From contig JAFMSR010000015.1 in assembly GCA_022818135.1 (NCBI GenBank), positions 24,883,627 through 24,947,626 on the forward strand: a stretch of DNA of 64,000 nucleotides, written 5' to 3'. This DNA comes from Saxidomus purpurata. Taxonomy: Eukaryota; Mollusca; Bivalvia; Venerida; Veneridae. The position numbers and the translations under genes were made by a program. Below are positions 23,421 to 36,680 of the stretch, piece after piece. The stretch's first letter is position 1. Every line of letters starts with the position of its first letter. Under the pieces are notes generated by a model. The model was given only the letters and a program-made list of their open reading frames with translations, was not told the origin of the DNA and searched no databases.

Positions 23421-26400
23421 CAATAGACTTGTCACTTTTTCGATTTGGGCAGTACCATTTATTTTTCAAATGGGTTTTCAGTGAAACTTCATTGAATGAA
23501 TAGCGAAAAGTGAAGATCACGACCAGACTTCCAGGATGTGCAGGCTGATCATGGTCTGCACTGGTCGTATAGGTATTATTTGCCACAAGTGTTAGAGAAA
23601 TGTCAAGTCGCTTCATCTGTAGTAAGATCATACTGACATTGCTAAAATGTATCTTCATTTACGATAAACGTTGCTGATTTATATGATGTAAGTATTTAAT
23701 AATTATATTACAGATTCGCAATACATCGCACAATAATCCATTTAACTACTTTGTCGCAATGTTTTTAGTATATCGAATCCACTGTTTAGACGCATATGTC
23801 CGAGTCACGTCAAAACCATTGTGAGGGATCGGTCCGACCTGTTTCGTCCGACCTGTATTTCAAATAATAAAACATACATGTTTGAAGACGAGTAGAAACT
23901 CTGCCTAGATTAAGTGGTCGTCGTCACACAACAACTTTCTTTGTACAGAAACGAGTATAACCCTAACCTCTCACCATCAACACCAAATATGATATAAATT
24001 AATCAATACACCAAATTTATTAAATTAGAAATTTTGTGTTCGTTGCACGTTTATGAAAGGATTAAAAATTGGTTAAAATTAAGTCAAATATTTATAAATA
24101 ATATTTTGGTAATATACACAGAGTGAATAAAAGGACTCTGCTGGTTGGGGGAGGGGGTGGATGTGTTACTATGGGTTGTGATTATACCTTCCATTAGTCA
24201 CAAGCCAAGCAAGAAGGGGACTCTGTAGGCTTTATTTTGCTATTGAGCTAAAATGTATTTTAAAGCATAAAACCGGTTTTATCTGATAACAAAGATTCTC
24301 AATGCTTTTGCAGGGAATGTGAAATATCTTCCAAAGCATTTTAGGTCATAAAACTTCGAAATCAATTACCCCTGTAGTAATTTCTTCAATTCCAGTTTAC
24401 GTTTCTATTATCTTTCCGAGATCTTTTCTCGGAGACATGTTTTATTACTGATACAGGGTGCTCACAAAGATATTTTACCGTATTTTTTACGAAATATAGC
24501 ACACCATCAATATAGTATGGAAATGTCAATGAGTTTATTAAGAAGCGAGATTACAGAATACATGCATGTACGTGCATAAGCAAAAGCCCGACCACATAAG
24601 AACATGCGATACCGTTGTACAAATAAACAATACTTATGACAACAATCTAAATAGTGAAGAATGCAGATTATAAAATAATGCAGACGAAAAAGTAACACAG
24701 TGGATGACATGAAACCTGGACCTATCAGGTTAGACCTATGAATGGTAAGAGGTTATTGTCTATAGGATGAGGTTAAAATCATGTTGATAACAATAAGTTA
24801 TTACAGAAATCATTATAAAAATGCATGGTTGGTTAAAGGTATGGGTTATGTGCAAACTTTTAGATGGCTTGAGGACTTTGAAAACATAATTTGCACTTCA
24901 TGGGAGTCTTGCGTAATTGTTGTTGACGCGTAAATGGCATCATTTGCGAAGCACGGAACTGTTGAAATAGTCTGCTGCACATTCTAACAGCACCAATTAA
25001 CGAACACAATTTCACAAAGTCACATTTTATGAAGAAGAACTTTGAACATTGTACTCGCAGAATCACACCATTCACAAAACATCACAAAATCCCACAGTAA
25101 AAAATCCTTATTAAATTATATGTTACTGTTTTGAGAATAATGTCACGTGTATATTACCAGGACTATATTACCAGGACTATATTCTACAGAGACATCGTTC
25201 ACCGAGTTCATTTCCCCGAAATCTAATGAATATAATTAGTTGGCAGTATGTTAACCCACGGAAAATAAGTGTCTATTCGCGAGACGCAATTATTGTGTAA
25301 CAAAATCAATGTCTCGTCAATTTCCAACCAGTGTTTTTCATTTCAGGGAGGCCATATATGTACTGAAATATGGAACGCCTTTACTGCCTTCTCAAAAAAT
25401 TCAATAAGGGTGTCACGCGTTAGATATTATGTTTTTTTTCAATAAAATTTTCATCTTTCGCGATACACACTATAATGAAGTGTACAATAAATTATTTGTG
25501 AGGTAAAAACGTTTGTACATAACAGCGCAGGACCTCAACATCATGGACAGATGACAATACTTGCAATATACTGACACTATTTGAGGTGCGTTATATTTCG
25601 AAGATTGAGTAATGCACACAAAGAGGTAACATGATTGTTAAGCGATCATACCGCCGATGGTAGAGACCGTATAATTTTCGAGACATGGTATTAAGAGGTT
25701 GTATTGACAAATAAATAACTGACAAACAACTTGATCTTTCATACACCTTGTATATAGTTGTTGTACAGATGTTCTTTAGCCGTTCAACCGTGGAAAATTA
25801 ACGTTTGTCAATGCGTACAGCTTTTAGGTTATAACTGGTGAGACACCTAAAAGCATTTTTACTATACATGTAAGTATTTTTACGCGCAGGAAACCGATAG
25901 GGAAAGGGGGAAAGTGGGCATTGTCAGTTTGTCAGTCTAATAAGTACCCTAGATATTTCACATTTTCGCATACACTTTCTCATCTAGAGCTGAAGGTAAA
26001 ATGCTTATTTCTCGTCCAGTAAAACAGTAATTCAATTTCCACACACCTTTGAAAAATGGGACTCGGGACTAGGCTGCAGTGCTACAGCTCAATAACAGTA
26101 ATCGAGACATAGTTTCCGTGCTCTCCTTGGCATTTTAACTTTTATTCAAGTACATTAACGACACAGTTACTTCTCAATAAACGTTGTCGGTCTGTAGAAT
26201 TCTGCTCTCTCCCTCTCCCTTTTTTGGAACGGGAGAAATGAAAGATAAATCTAACTTATGACAAGCAAAACATGGTTTTATTGAATATATGGCGTGTTTA
26301 TAGTCTGTTTGTCATTCAAGTGACAATTGTATCGAAAGATAAAAAATATTGATGTCACATTACAATGTCGTTCTCTTGGGGATAGACAAAATATCAGACC

Positions 26401-28924
26401 GCTTTATGGTAGCCGTGACAACACAACAGGCAGACGACATTGAATATAATATGATTGGAAATAATAAGTAGTGCTTCTTGAAATTGCCTTTTTCAGTTAC
26501 AGAAAATGTTGTTGATAAAATATCCTATTGAAAAAGTATTTATTTAAAATGTAAGACATTTTACTCGCTGTTACGTTGTCCGTGAAGTAATCACCAATGT
26601 TTTTTATTCTTCCCACATATTTTTAATGTTAAGGACGTACGTTTACGGTGTTTACAAATTAAAGCGTACAATTTTGCAATCAAATGTATATGAGTGCATC
26701 TTAGGTTCGGATATTTTGAAATTACACACGTCATTTACCAGAAACATCATAAACCCACCCAACTGTAGCAACAATTCAAGTATAAAGGTCTGTCATACTG
26801 AATATAAACACAAACCGTACAATTTATCACCATGTTTAGTCATATGCTTTACATGCATACACTGTGACGGTTGAAGTTCATGTGAACACCAGGGAAAGTT
26901 AAACGCCATAGACAAGTGCTTTAAAACAGGCAAAACGTTGTATTATTAAGTGGATAAGGACACAGTCTGGTACAGAACATAAGAAACATTTGTCAATCCA
27001 TTAACAAGTGGACATAACTATAATCAGTTTTATCAACGCTTGAAAGGGTCAAGGTTTGTGAGTGATTTTATTTTTATGATGTTTAAACTTTTCTATAACA
27101 GAAGTATTTCTCAAGTGTTGTACATGTATAATTAACGGTATGAGATATCTATATCAACCTGGTTAAGCGATAAAGTGCAATGTTACAATGTTATAAATTA
27201 ACCTTACGGGAATGGCTTAAAGGTTAATTTAAGATGAAGTGAGTGTTTGATTTTTCTTGGTATAGACATTGCGAAACACCACTCGAAACCAAAAGTATTT
27301 CTGTTTCTTATTTGAGTCACGTAAAAACAACCAACTTTTCACTAAACTTTCAAGTATGGTATATGTTTATGTGCATATTGCTTTTTTAACATTATGTTTC
27401 TAATGTACTTTGCACCACTATTAAGTTAGCTGTGAATAATCTAGGTTCATGTATGTATAATGATAAATCACTTAAACTGTGGCCTTTTAAAACTTTTCAC
27501 GACTGTAGTGTACATTGGCGTTTAACTTTATTTAAAAACAATCAAGACGAATACAACGCATATGGTAGAAAACGAATAGTTCCACGGTGCATTGCCTATG
27601 GCACTGTCTTTCTGTGACTCTTTCAAAACTACTAGTTCACAAAAAAAGGCAACTGTTGGGAAAACTATACATTAGTTCTTCAAAAGTTCAGTGTCTTTCA
27701 TTATACAATCTCGCTAAAACACGTTTTGTACCTTTTGTGCTTTTCTACATGAAAAATGCTAACGGCGCGTTTGTAAAACAAAAAAAAGAAAGAAATTAGA
27801 AAACTACCCACGGCACTTCTGACACGCTATATCATCATCATTATACGTCCATTAAACTTAATTAATCTCGTTTTTACAAGAGCTTGCTATCTTTATCGGT
27901 ACCCTAACACTTTATGAATAATTCATCGATAGTTGACAATCAATAAAGAATCCGCCGTATTCTATAAAGGTGCGAGAAGATTAGCGGTAAAACAAAATAA
28001 AAATTCTTGAAATTTCAGGACGGCTTTTTGGATTAGGATGAAATAATCCTTACTTTAGATGAATTTGTAGTAGCTTAGAAGCAATTCAAGTCTAAAACGA
28101 TTTTCTCTGTTTTATATATTTTGTGATATTGAAATCTCCCGAAATTTATAGCAGAAGAAAGTATGTTAACTGTTGAGGGACCACTACTACTACATTTGAT
28201 TTACTTTCATTAACGTGTCGGTATATTAACCTTGTATCTAATGGAAAACTGCTTTCTTGAAGACATTTCTTGCAGTATATGTATTTTTAAATTATCACAT
28301 GTATCGAAATAAGTGTTCTTTTCATTATCATTAACCATACACAAAGCTACCTCTGACAAGACCAACTACGTGATCCTGCATAACGCTTTTGAAGAAGGCC
28401 AGATTCTTATTCATTCAGATAACATTCTTGTGGGACAACTCTAACTTATCAGGGTCATTGTTTAGAAACTTACGCATAAATGGTCAGCTATCTAGATCCT
28501 TTATAGCACTTATTGACTTATCATCAAAGAGTTGCAGGGTATAGTGTACTTTTTCATCAAGCAAACCTTGTTCATTCCTACTTTATCAGCTCTCATTCGA
28601 TGCTGTCTGAATCAATTCGTTTAGTCCAATTAGTGACCTCTTACGTTGACAGCATTGACGTGTTATCGCGGCGATCCGGGCACTTCAGTCTAAGAGTCAT
28701 TAGTTAACGTCAGCCCGCTGTCTTCCTCGGGGAGACAAACGACCTCTATATAAGTGATACTGAAAACAGTGCAATGTATAGGTGGCTCTGTAGCATGTTG
28801 TTTAAACTGTTTTATGTGGTTATTGCAAGAATTCGATTGATAACAAACATCTTTATTACATGATTTACATCACGTGCGTTACTTACTTAATTAAATGTTA
28901 TTATTCAAAACGACGTTGAATGAT
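23421..28924. other. Long gene-poor stretch
   Basis: No coding exon, RNA gene or transposon recognised. Minor items: cgtccgacctgt twice near 23850, a 16-base duplicate at 25157-25190, and a TATATAAG near 28747 without an attached gene. Confidence 0.4.
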
Positions 28925-29405
28925 GTCCCGTTTGGACCATCGCAGTTTTTTTTCCTCCACATACAACGATGGTTGTCACTACGATGTTGAAAAACGAAGC
29001 CACGAAAATGAAAGTCGAAGCTACGATGGTGAAAGATTTAACCACGGTGATGGAAGTCGAAACTACGATGACGAAAGTCGAAATTACGATGATGAAACCA
29101 CGAAAGTCGAAACCATGATGGTGAAAGTCGAAACCATGATGTTGATAACGCGAAATTGTATCGCGTTTTCACCATCATAGTTTCGTAATTTCGTGTTTTC
29201 ATCATAAAAATTTGGTATTTTCACCATCGTGATTTCGACTTTCACCACCGTAGTTTCAACTTTCGACTTTCACCATCGTGGTTTCGTGTTTTCATCACCG
29301 AGGTTTCGTGTTTTCATCACCGATGTTTCGTGTTTTCATCATCGTGGTTTTCGAGTCCCGTCGTATTGGGAGAAAATTATAAACCACGATGGTCCAAAAT
29401 GAACA
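28925..29405. repeat. Foldback minisatellite
   Basis: The left half (about 28980-29150) has units like ACGATGGTGAAAGTCGAAAC (about 18-24 bp). The right half (29160-29350) has the reverse complement (GTTTCGACTTTCACCATCGT and GTGTTTTCATCACCG). Outer flanks TTTGGACCATCG (about 28933) and CGATGGTCCAAA (about 29388) are also inverted. The whole can fold into one long imperfect hairpin. Confidence 0.9.
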
Positions 29406-30212
29406 CCGTATGATGATGATGCGAAGATGCTGAAATTTTGCAGCACACATTGTACTGAATGATTGTCGTAGTGATAGTGAGTATAACAATTTATATAGGA
29501 TTCTGTTGCAAGACGAAGAAGTAAATAATGTTCAACCCGCACTTCCATGTATACTTTATTTGATAAGTAAATATATGAAATGTGAGGTTACTTATCTAAT
29601 TTCATCTGCGAGCTGCATTCCATTTGAAGAAGAAAATACATTTATTTTTATGTAGATAAATATATTAAAACTTGAATTATAACGTTGATAAACAGTTGTA
29701 CTTCCATCGAGGGTATATTTATGTAAGAATTGTACATAGTCTATAGTATTTTGTTGCGGTTATGGACAAGGACATAGGACATATAAGCCCGTTATAGACA
29801 AATGTAAATTAACTTGCAAGAAAATTGTACTTAGTTTGTAGTATCAGTCTAACATATCAAATATGGACTTTTTATATAAATCGTAGACAGCTAATTATTT
29901 CAAGATCCTTAAATATCCTAACTTCTCCACTATTTCATCTTTTAAGTTGATAAGAGCATAACCTTCAGTTTAAGAAATAGGCAATGGAGGGGAGTGTGTT
30001 GTAGAGATGTTGAAACAATACGTGTAATTGATAAACGGTGGCTTTCATCTGTTTTGAGAATTTCTCATGTAATACAGAATATGATGAACGAGATGTTGCT
30101 TCTAATGCCTTCTATCTGCTTATCTTTCTCTTCGGAACAAGAAAATTATTCCCTGAAAAAATTATACCGTATTCCCAGTAGAAATCATCGTTGACAGGGT
30201 TGTATCTAACCC
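29406..30212. other. Intergenic, nothing recognised
   Basis: AT-rich, no supported gene. Confidence 0.4.
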
Positions 30213-30278
30213 GAGAACAGTTACAGAGAGAACAGTTACAGAGAGAACAGTTACAGAGAGAACAGTTACAGAGAGAAA
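30213..30278 (+). repeat. 15-bp tandem repeat, four copies
   Basis: GAGAACAGTTACAGA repeated four times without change, then a partial copy. Confidence 0.95.
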
Positions 30279-30786
30279 TGTTTTGACAGGACAAGTGATG
30301 CAATAGCACATACAACAATAAACTTTAGTATAGGGGGCATTTTCATGTCAATTATATAAAGTTATTCTGACTTAATTCTTTATGTAAGGCAGTCATGTAC
30401 AGGGAAAATTAATCAAACATATCTTAACTTATGTTACCATTTTGCAAATGCATGAATGCAACCTGCTTTATCTCCCTTTTCAATCCCAAATGTTTCAAAC
30501 TGCCCAATCAAATGGGTTTGAAAGGTATATCTTATAGCCAGATCGTTATGTAGCGCGGTTTACGAGGGAAAAGGAAAATTGAAAATGAACATGACTTGCA
30601 ATATTTGATTTTACCATGAACGGAAAATGAAACCCAGTTAAATACAATATAGCCCGTTTAATTTTTACCGGGTTGGTTTAAGTTGTCATAAAACTACGAC
30701 ACAATGTATGTTTTAGAGCCAGTTTTACTGTAAAAGCAAGGATAGCAACGATTGGACAATATTAGAAAATTGTAAATACGTTAAAT
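30279..30786. other. Intergenic, nothing recognised
   Basis: No gene or clear repeat. Confidence 0.4.
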
Positions 30787-30930
30787 CATAAAAGATATTG
30801 TACTTTATTTTCGTAAAAGCTAAATTAGGTGTGAAAAGAAGTACAGTTTGTTTTCCACTTAATGTACCAGCAGTAAGATTGAAAATATATTTTTATGACC
30901 AAATTGAAATAAAGTATGCACATATTTTTT
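30787..30930 (+). repeat. Duplicated segment A, copy 1
   Basis: 144 bases from cataaaagatattgtacttt to tatgcacatattttt, nearly identical to 31920-32062. Confidence 0.95.
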
Positions 30931-30939
30931 GGACAGTTT

Positions 30940-31198
30940 GGTGGTTTTCATTGTCCAACTTTGTATCATTATAAATTTGAATTGATCTGATAATCTTATT
31001 CTATGAAATTATTAGAATACATATTTGAAAATAAAACGTCTGGCAGGACCTGGCTCTGCCAGACAATATCAATCAAAAGGTGTTCGTAGTTATAGTAGTT
31101 AAGTAATGTTTGGCCTTATAATAAAAGCTCAACGGCTAGTTCTATGCTACAAATGAACTTCGAGTGACTAAACAAACTGGCGTCAAGAAGACATAAAA
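30940..31198 (+). repeat. Duplicated segment B, copy 1
   Basis: 259 bases from ggtggttttcattgtccaac to gtcaagaagacataaaa, nearly identical to 31667-31926. Contains the hairpin GTCTGGCAG...CTGCCAGAC (31038-31064, 9-bp stem, 9-base loop). Confidence 0.95.
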
Positions 31199-31666
31199 TC
31201 ATAATTTATATTGTATGTAAATTTGTTTATGTTTCGCAGATAGCAGTGTACTTAAAACCTGATATGCATTGTACATGTATGGGGATAGATAGCCACCCAC
31301 TTACTTCCTAGTGCTTTGTCATATATAGGTCAGATGCAGATTATGATAAATTTAATCCCTGCCAAGCTTACATTTACACGTGACCGTGGTCAGTTCTGCA
31401 TCATATCATGTAATCTTTGCATGCAAGCTCGCAGCATCTCAGATCTCGACCAATCGTAAGGCTCAATTAACTTGTAGTCAGTGTGACTTCAAAGGTTCGC
31501 GTGGTTTTGAGTTAATTCAAGAAAGCGCCCACTCAGAGAAAAGACGTACCCGGAACATTGGATTTGGATTTGTAATTTGTATCGTTTACATTTTATTTCC
31601 CTTAACGCCCCAACCTCCCTCCTGGCTATCTATACCTATTCATGCTGAAATCTAACAACTGTTTTA
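31199..31666. other. Spacer between the two B copies
   Basis: A 91-codon plus-strand frame (31380-31655) fills part of it. I see no domain, no homology between copies to test it, and no splice context; treated as unsupported. Confidence 0.4.
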
Positions 31667-31926
31667 GGTGGTTTTCATTGTCCAACTTTGTATCATTATT
31701 AATTTGAACTTGATCTGATAATCTTATTCTATGAAATTATTAGAATACATATTTGAAAATAAAACGTCTGGCAGGACCTGGCTCTGCCAGACAATATCAA
31801 TCAAAAGGTGTTCGTAGTTATAGTAGTTAAGTAATGTTTGGCCTTATAATAAAAGCTCAACGGCTAGTTCTATGCTACAAATGAACTTCGAGTGACTAAA
31901 CTAACTGGCGTCAAGAAGACATAAAA
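31667..31926 (+). repeat. Duplicated segment B, copy 2
   Basis: Differs from copy 1 at only a few positions (for example aaactaactgg for aaacaaactgg). The hairpin is intact at 31766-31792. Joined directly to A copy 2 at the shared bases cataaaa. Confidence 0.95.
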
Positions 31927-32062
31927 GATATTGTACTTTATTTTCGTAAAAGCTGAATTAGGTGTGAAATGAAGTACAGTTTGTTTTCCACTTAATGTAC
32001 CAGCAGTAAGATTGAAAATATATTTTTATGACCAAATTGAAATAAAGTATGCACATATTTTT
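31920..32062 (+). repeat. Duplicated segment A, copy 2
   Basis: Same direction as copy 1, but it follows B instead of preceding it. It ends at cacatattttt, after which flank sequence differs. Confidence 0.95.
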
Positions 32063-32689
32063 CCCCCGCGAACCAGATACACAAAAATAAAACATATTTT
32101 GACTTACCTTTGAAAGACAACGCGCTTCGTAACTTTAATTAACTAAGGATAACAGCATTAAAGTTGATTAAGTTATTTTAAGAAGTATCCTTTAACTGTA
32201 GCTACAACATGGACCAATTGCACACATGGTTATTGTCTCAATACAAATAAAAAATCTGTTTAGTAACTATCAACAATGCAGTCTTTTGTTAAAGGAGTTG
32301 AAATTTAGATATTTTAGCGGTGCACTGTCAACAACAGCAGTAAATTTGTATATCTAAATCTGTAATTTGTAGGCATCGGCAATCAGTTAGTTTTAATTAT
32401 TAGTAGAAAGGCAGACAAACAGACGGACAGACAGCCATCTTTATTGCAACAAGTATTAGTACTTACCTATTATATGGGGTTTCTATATTTTTGAACAAAC
32501 ATGTTAGTGCATACAGTGGTGAGCATTTACATAGAGAGTACATAAAGTGTACACTGAATTGCCAGAAAATATAAATTTACTTGTTGATGAAAGTAAAAGC
32601 AGTTGCAAATATCAGCGCTTCCATACAATTAAGACTCTTTGGTCGTTACGTTTCCATTTAGAGTGTAATAATACATAACAATGACAGGT
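32063..32689. other. Intergenic, nothing recognised
   Basis: Contains gacagacaaacagacggacagac near 32410, a short degenerate GACA run. No gene. Confidence 0.4.
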
Positions 32690-32960
32690 TCTTTAGCAGC
32701 TTGCTTGAATATTCATTAACCAGAGATTCTTTTGGAAGCACTTTACTCAAATCATCTTTTCATTAAAGTGAGCACAATTGCATGTGTCTAGCGAACTGAC
32801 AGATAATTTCTAATCTATAATTTTCTCCTCCATACCATATACAGCAAGGAAGTAATCTTCATAAATCACTATTCTTACAGCTGTCGGAAAAGACATAGAA
32901 CTGAATCTGCTTGTTGGGAACAATTATGATCTAAAGTCCGAAATTGTCATTTGCGTCTTA
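32690..32960 (-). pseudogene. Broken copy of the 48-kb unknown coding segment
   Basis: The minus strand aligns with 47966-48262 at DNA and, in pieces, protein level. One piece has III against SII of the intact copy; another has SSLDTCNC against GPLDTSNC. The stretch encoding YDDYFLAVYG is present but shifted by an inserted base near 32875, and in-frame stops occur on both sides. Function unknown. Confidence 0.72.
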
Positions 32961-33469
32961 GATTTTTTTATTCTACGACTAAGCGCTTACTCTAATTGCA
33001 TATGTAATTGACGTATTGGTGCTGCTTTTAATTCACCAATAAGATGGATGAACACCTACTACTCTTCAGGAAGACATTCCGCAGTACCACGCATAATTAC
33101 ATTGATGTTGTATTCGGCTTTACCATTATCTGGCATCTACACGGACTGAATTCTCAAAGAGTTCTACCTTTTTCAGAGAATTTCCAATAGCTTGGTCCGT
33201 TTTATACGTTTATTCATTTGACCTTATCGCCATACTTAACATAATTGTTAGATTTCTTTCCTCTTCTAGAAGTCGACCATTCACCTTTCGTTATGTTGAC
33301 TATATACCAATTTAAATTCATGTGTTTTCCATATCAGGCTTATCATGTCGTACGTATGAAAATACCTTTGTCTCTAAATTAGATACTTTGTACTTTGAAA
33401 CAGCCAAGGTTTGTTAAAAAATATATTTCTCGTTAAAATTTTGTTCAGCATTTTTGCAAGCAGATTCGT
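32961..33469. repeat. Downstream part of the 32.7/48.0-kb duplication
   Basis: Order is kept with 48.3-48.65 kb; for example tcgtacgtatgaaaatacctttgt (about 33348) resembles tcgtacttgaaatacctttgt (about 48608). No gene seen. Confidence 0.5.
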
Positions 33470-33840
33470 TTTCTCACCATTTTAAAATTGGTACTTTAAA
33501 ATTCAGTATTTTCGAACAGTATAACTTTCAAAAGTTTTGATGCCTCACCTTTCACCAGTCTCTCTATTCAATATTGTGATATATTACCTTTTCAATTGTC
33601 TCTCTGTTCAGCATTTGGAAATGTAACTTTTGACAGTTTCTCTTTTCAACGTTTTGATGAGTCCCGTTTTAAGCGGTCTCTCTATTCAACCATTGGTTTT
33701 CTCTCTCGTTCAGTGATCTCTCTGTTCGACATGTCGACATTTAACCTCTTCAGTAATCACTCTTTCAACATTTCAATGTTTTACCTTTACAGCGTTCTCT
33801 CTTTTCAAGCAGTCTGTCTTTTCAACATTATGATATACCG
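33470..33840 (+). repeat. Degenerate ~54-bp tandem array
   Basis: Imperfect units built on cagtctctctattcaacatt then ttgatgtttaacctttt. The 109-codon frame inside is a consequence of the repeat, rich in Ser/Phe/Leu without domains. Confidence 0.65.
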
Positions 33841-35985
33841 CGTCAAGCAGATGCCATTTGTGCGGATTGAGTTGTCCGTTCTCCGACTCGAAAACTTTTT
33901 GTGCAATCATATCCAAACCTGGTAACAAAAATTACAATATATCTCCACAAAGTTTGATAACAAGCCAGTTATTCTAGAAACTCGCAGGTTGCAGACGTGA
34001 ACGTCTTTAGACAGGGATTGCCATAATTAGATCTAATCTTTATTTTCTTTATACAGCCTGGGCAAAATATTGTCACAATGCTTATTTGAATAAAATCTTA
34101 TTATCCGGATCACTACAGACACTCTGGAGTAGCAACCCTTCAGTTACCGGAACTGTGTCAAATTAGCCTTGCCAGCTTTCTAATACAGATAATGTTCATA
34201 TTAATATCGCTCACATTTTTTTAATAATATCTTATAATTAGCCAATAATAGGCTCTTGTACTCCGTAAGATGTCAACTTCCTCACACAAAGAGTCAGGTC
34301 GATATAAACCACGTCCATTTATGTTCTTATGATCAAATACTTTGATCTGTCAATCCATAAATATTTTATCATAACCTAATCTTAACATTCACATGCTTTC
34401 TCTTTCAGCAAAAACAGTTTTATTATTGCTATTTCTTAAACTAAGTTTAAAAAGAGAACTCTGTGAAAAAACAATTTACAGTGACTGGTTGCAAGAACTG
34501 ATCGAACGTTACAAAAGATACATTTATTTTCTTCATTGCCATTATTTTTAATAACAATGTGACCACGTATCATTTGTCAAACCTGACTTGTTTCCACCAT
34601 TGTCTGACGAGCTAATAATTTACAGGGAAATATATTTCCCGACGGTCGCCTTCCAATTGTACGTAGTCAACTTATGTTCTAATGTTTTGTGTCTAATTGT
34701 ATAGTGTAAAATCCAACCAGAAACTGTTCTATAAATTATATAGTTATAACTAAGTTATCTGATTAAATTAGATAGGAATAAAATGGTTCACACGATCAGG
34801 ATTCAGTAATTTTAAGTAGCAAATCAGTTATCTGTCTTAAATAGTGCTCCGTCAAGTGCCAATTAAAAAAGTTTTGCCGTCATCACGGTTTGTCCTTTTC
34901 TAAGGAATTTTAGTGTATATTTCTAGAAAAGAGAAGCCAAAGATATGAAATCCCTTTGTATCTCTCTTTCCTCATTAATGTCAATGGATTCATGCACCTG
35001 TACCCGTGCCTTACTCATGGCATCGTAAGACACCTAGACCAACCGCCGTCAACCTTTCAAGCAATCTCGCTAAATGTAACAAAGGATTGTCATAACTTTA
35101 GCATCGCTAGATTTTATTGACTCTATTCTGATTACTTTCCAATACATTTTACCGGCTCTCTACCATAGAAGCTTCCTCAATCAATACAGGCTGAATTAAA
35201 CTTGTTGCTGGAGTATTAATTTGTCATTTGTTTTGTGATTATCCACGGAGACCAGGAGGAACAAAATAAAGCGCAGTATTGAATTTCTTTAACAGGAGAT
35301 AAGATAGAATTTTGTTTCCGTGAGGAATACTTACTTAATTTTTAATTCTATGGAGAGGCAAGTCTCGGAATCTGGAGATAATTTATTTAGTTTTTTTCAT
35401 TCAGCTTACATGAACAATTGGCAGTAGGAGATTCAATTTGTAAGGTTGGATTAGCGTCTAGGGAGTCACAATGTAATAGAATATGTTTCATTTTTTTCCG
35501 GACGAACATACACTGTTTGGTGACAAAGCTGGTGTTTCTAGATCATTTAAATCGGAAGTTATAATGTAGCTTTGGTATGTATGAGTTATAAATTGTAGAA
35601 TGTTTATATAAAACATAGTAGTCAGAATCTTACATCTTAGAAGCGGTTGAAATTTTGCCATGTTTTACAAATGTAGGCTTTACTCACTTTTTCTCTTTCA
35701 TTGGACTTCATTATACAATATAATATGCTTGTTTGATTACCTTGTTTCCCTTTTTCTATCTTATAATTCCGTTTGACTTACTGCTCTGTTGTGAATTTAT
35801 GAACCAGTTGTTTTGGCATATGGGTTGTCGCAACACTTGTTAAGTCCTCTTTTTTCCTGTCTAGTGCATTTCTTCTTGCATAACACATTTGATTTATAAT
35901 GTCATTTTGTATTTATGTTTTGAAATACCAGTTCAGTTTGAAACCCGCCTACTCGTATTTTTGTTGACACGGTCTCTTGGGTTAC
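33841..35985. other. Intergenic, nothing recognised
   Basis: No gene or repeat recognised. Confidence 0.4.
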
Positions 35986-36680
35986 ACTTGTACAAATCAT
36001 CCAACATGAAAATTAACCAAGTTCACATAATTTGAATTTGTGTGACGCAATCGGTACAAATTGCTTCACAGAGGAATTTGTTAGGTCGTAGTGATGGTCC
36101 AAATGTTTTGTAGAGACAAGTTATTTATTTACAAGCTTTTGTACTCTACTGTCGTCCGTATCGAAAATCGTAATAGTCTATGCAAATCGCTTATTCCGGT
36201 GTTGCTTACAAATTAAACTTCATATTTCTGTTTAATTGTTTAAACGTCAGCTTGAAAGCTTATTCAGGAAGCAACGTGTTTGTGACCTCCTTGGCAGTTA
36301 TTGCTACTTGTTTACTTTTTTTACAGTAACAATAGTGCTACTGTTTAAGTGCAACGTGTGGAAAGAGGAAAATTAAAGTGGTAACTTATCGATACTGTAA
36401 CACCTGGTATAGAAATATGTCTGAACTCAGTCATCATATGGCTCAGTATTGCACTGACGGTCCAGATATTTCGCACGAACATTTGCATACATTTATCCTC
36501 AGAATATTTCAGTTTAAATATTGTAGATACACATACGCAAAAAAGAGGTGTCCATGAGGGACAAATTTGCCATTTGCACACTGTACACTTAAGCCTAGGC
36601 GTAAAAACAACATGTTCAAGAAATCTCCACGATTGCCATGATACGAGTACCTTCTGATGTTGATTCAAACATTTCGTTTA
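35986..36680. repeat. Duplicated block X, copy 1
   Basis: Resembles 46.95-47.33 kb in the same direction: tagtctatgcaaatcgcttattccggtgttgct (36175), and gaggaaaattaaagtggtaacttatcgatactgt with agaaatatgtctgaact (36365-36427). The 107-codon minus frame here is not preserved in the other copy. Confidence 0.5.

Noticed and set aside
28740..28760. TATATAAG as a core promoter
   Set aside because: No first exon or coding sequence follows; such a sequence is expected by chance in AT-rich DNA.
28920..29180. Frame reading repeated E-S-R-N-Y-D-D-like residues
   Set aside because: By-product of the minisatellite units; the inverted half destroys any longer protein.
31380..31655. 91-codon frame between the duplicated B segments
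   Set aside because: No domain, no conserved second copy, no splice evidence.
33596..33925. 109-codon plus-strand frame
   Set aside because: Encoded by the degenerate ~54-bp tandem array; residues simply repeat the array.
36345..36668. 107-codon minus-strand frame
   Set aside because: Homologous sequence at 47.24-47.31 kb has stops in the same frame; no domain seen.
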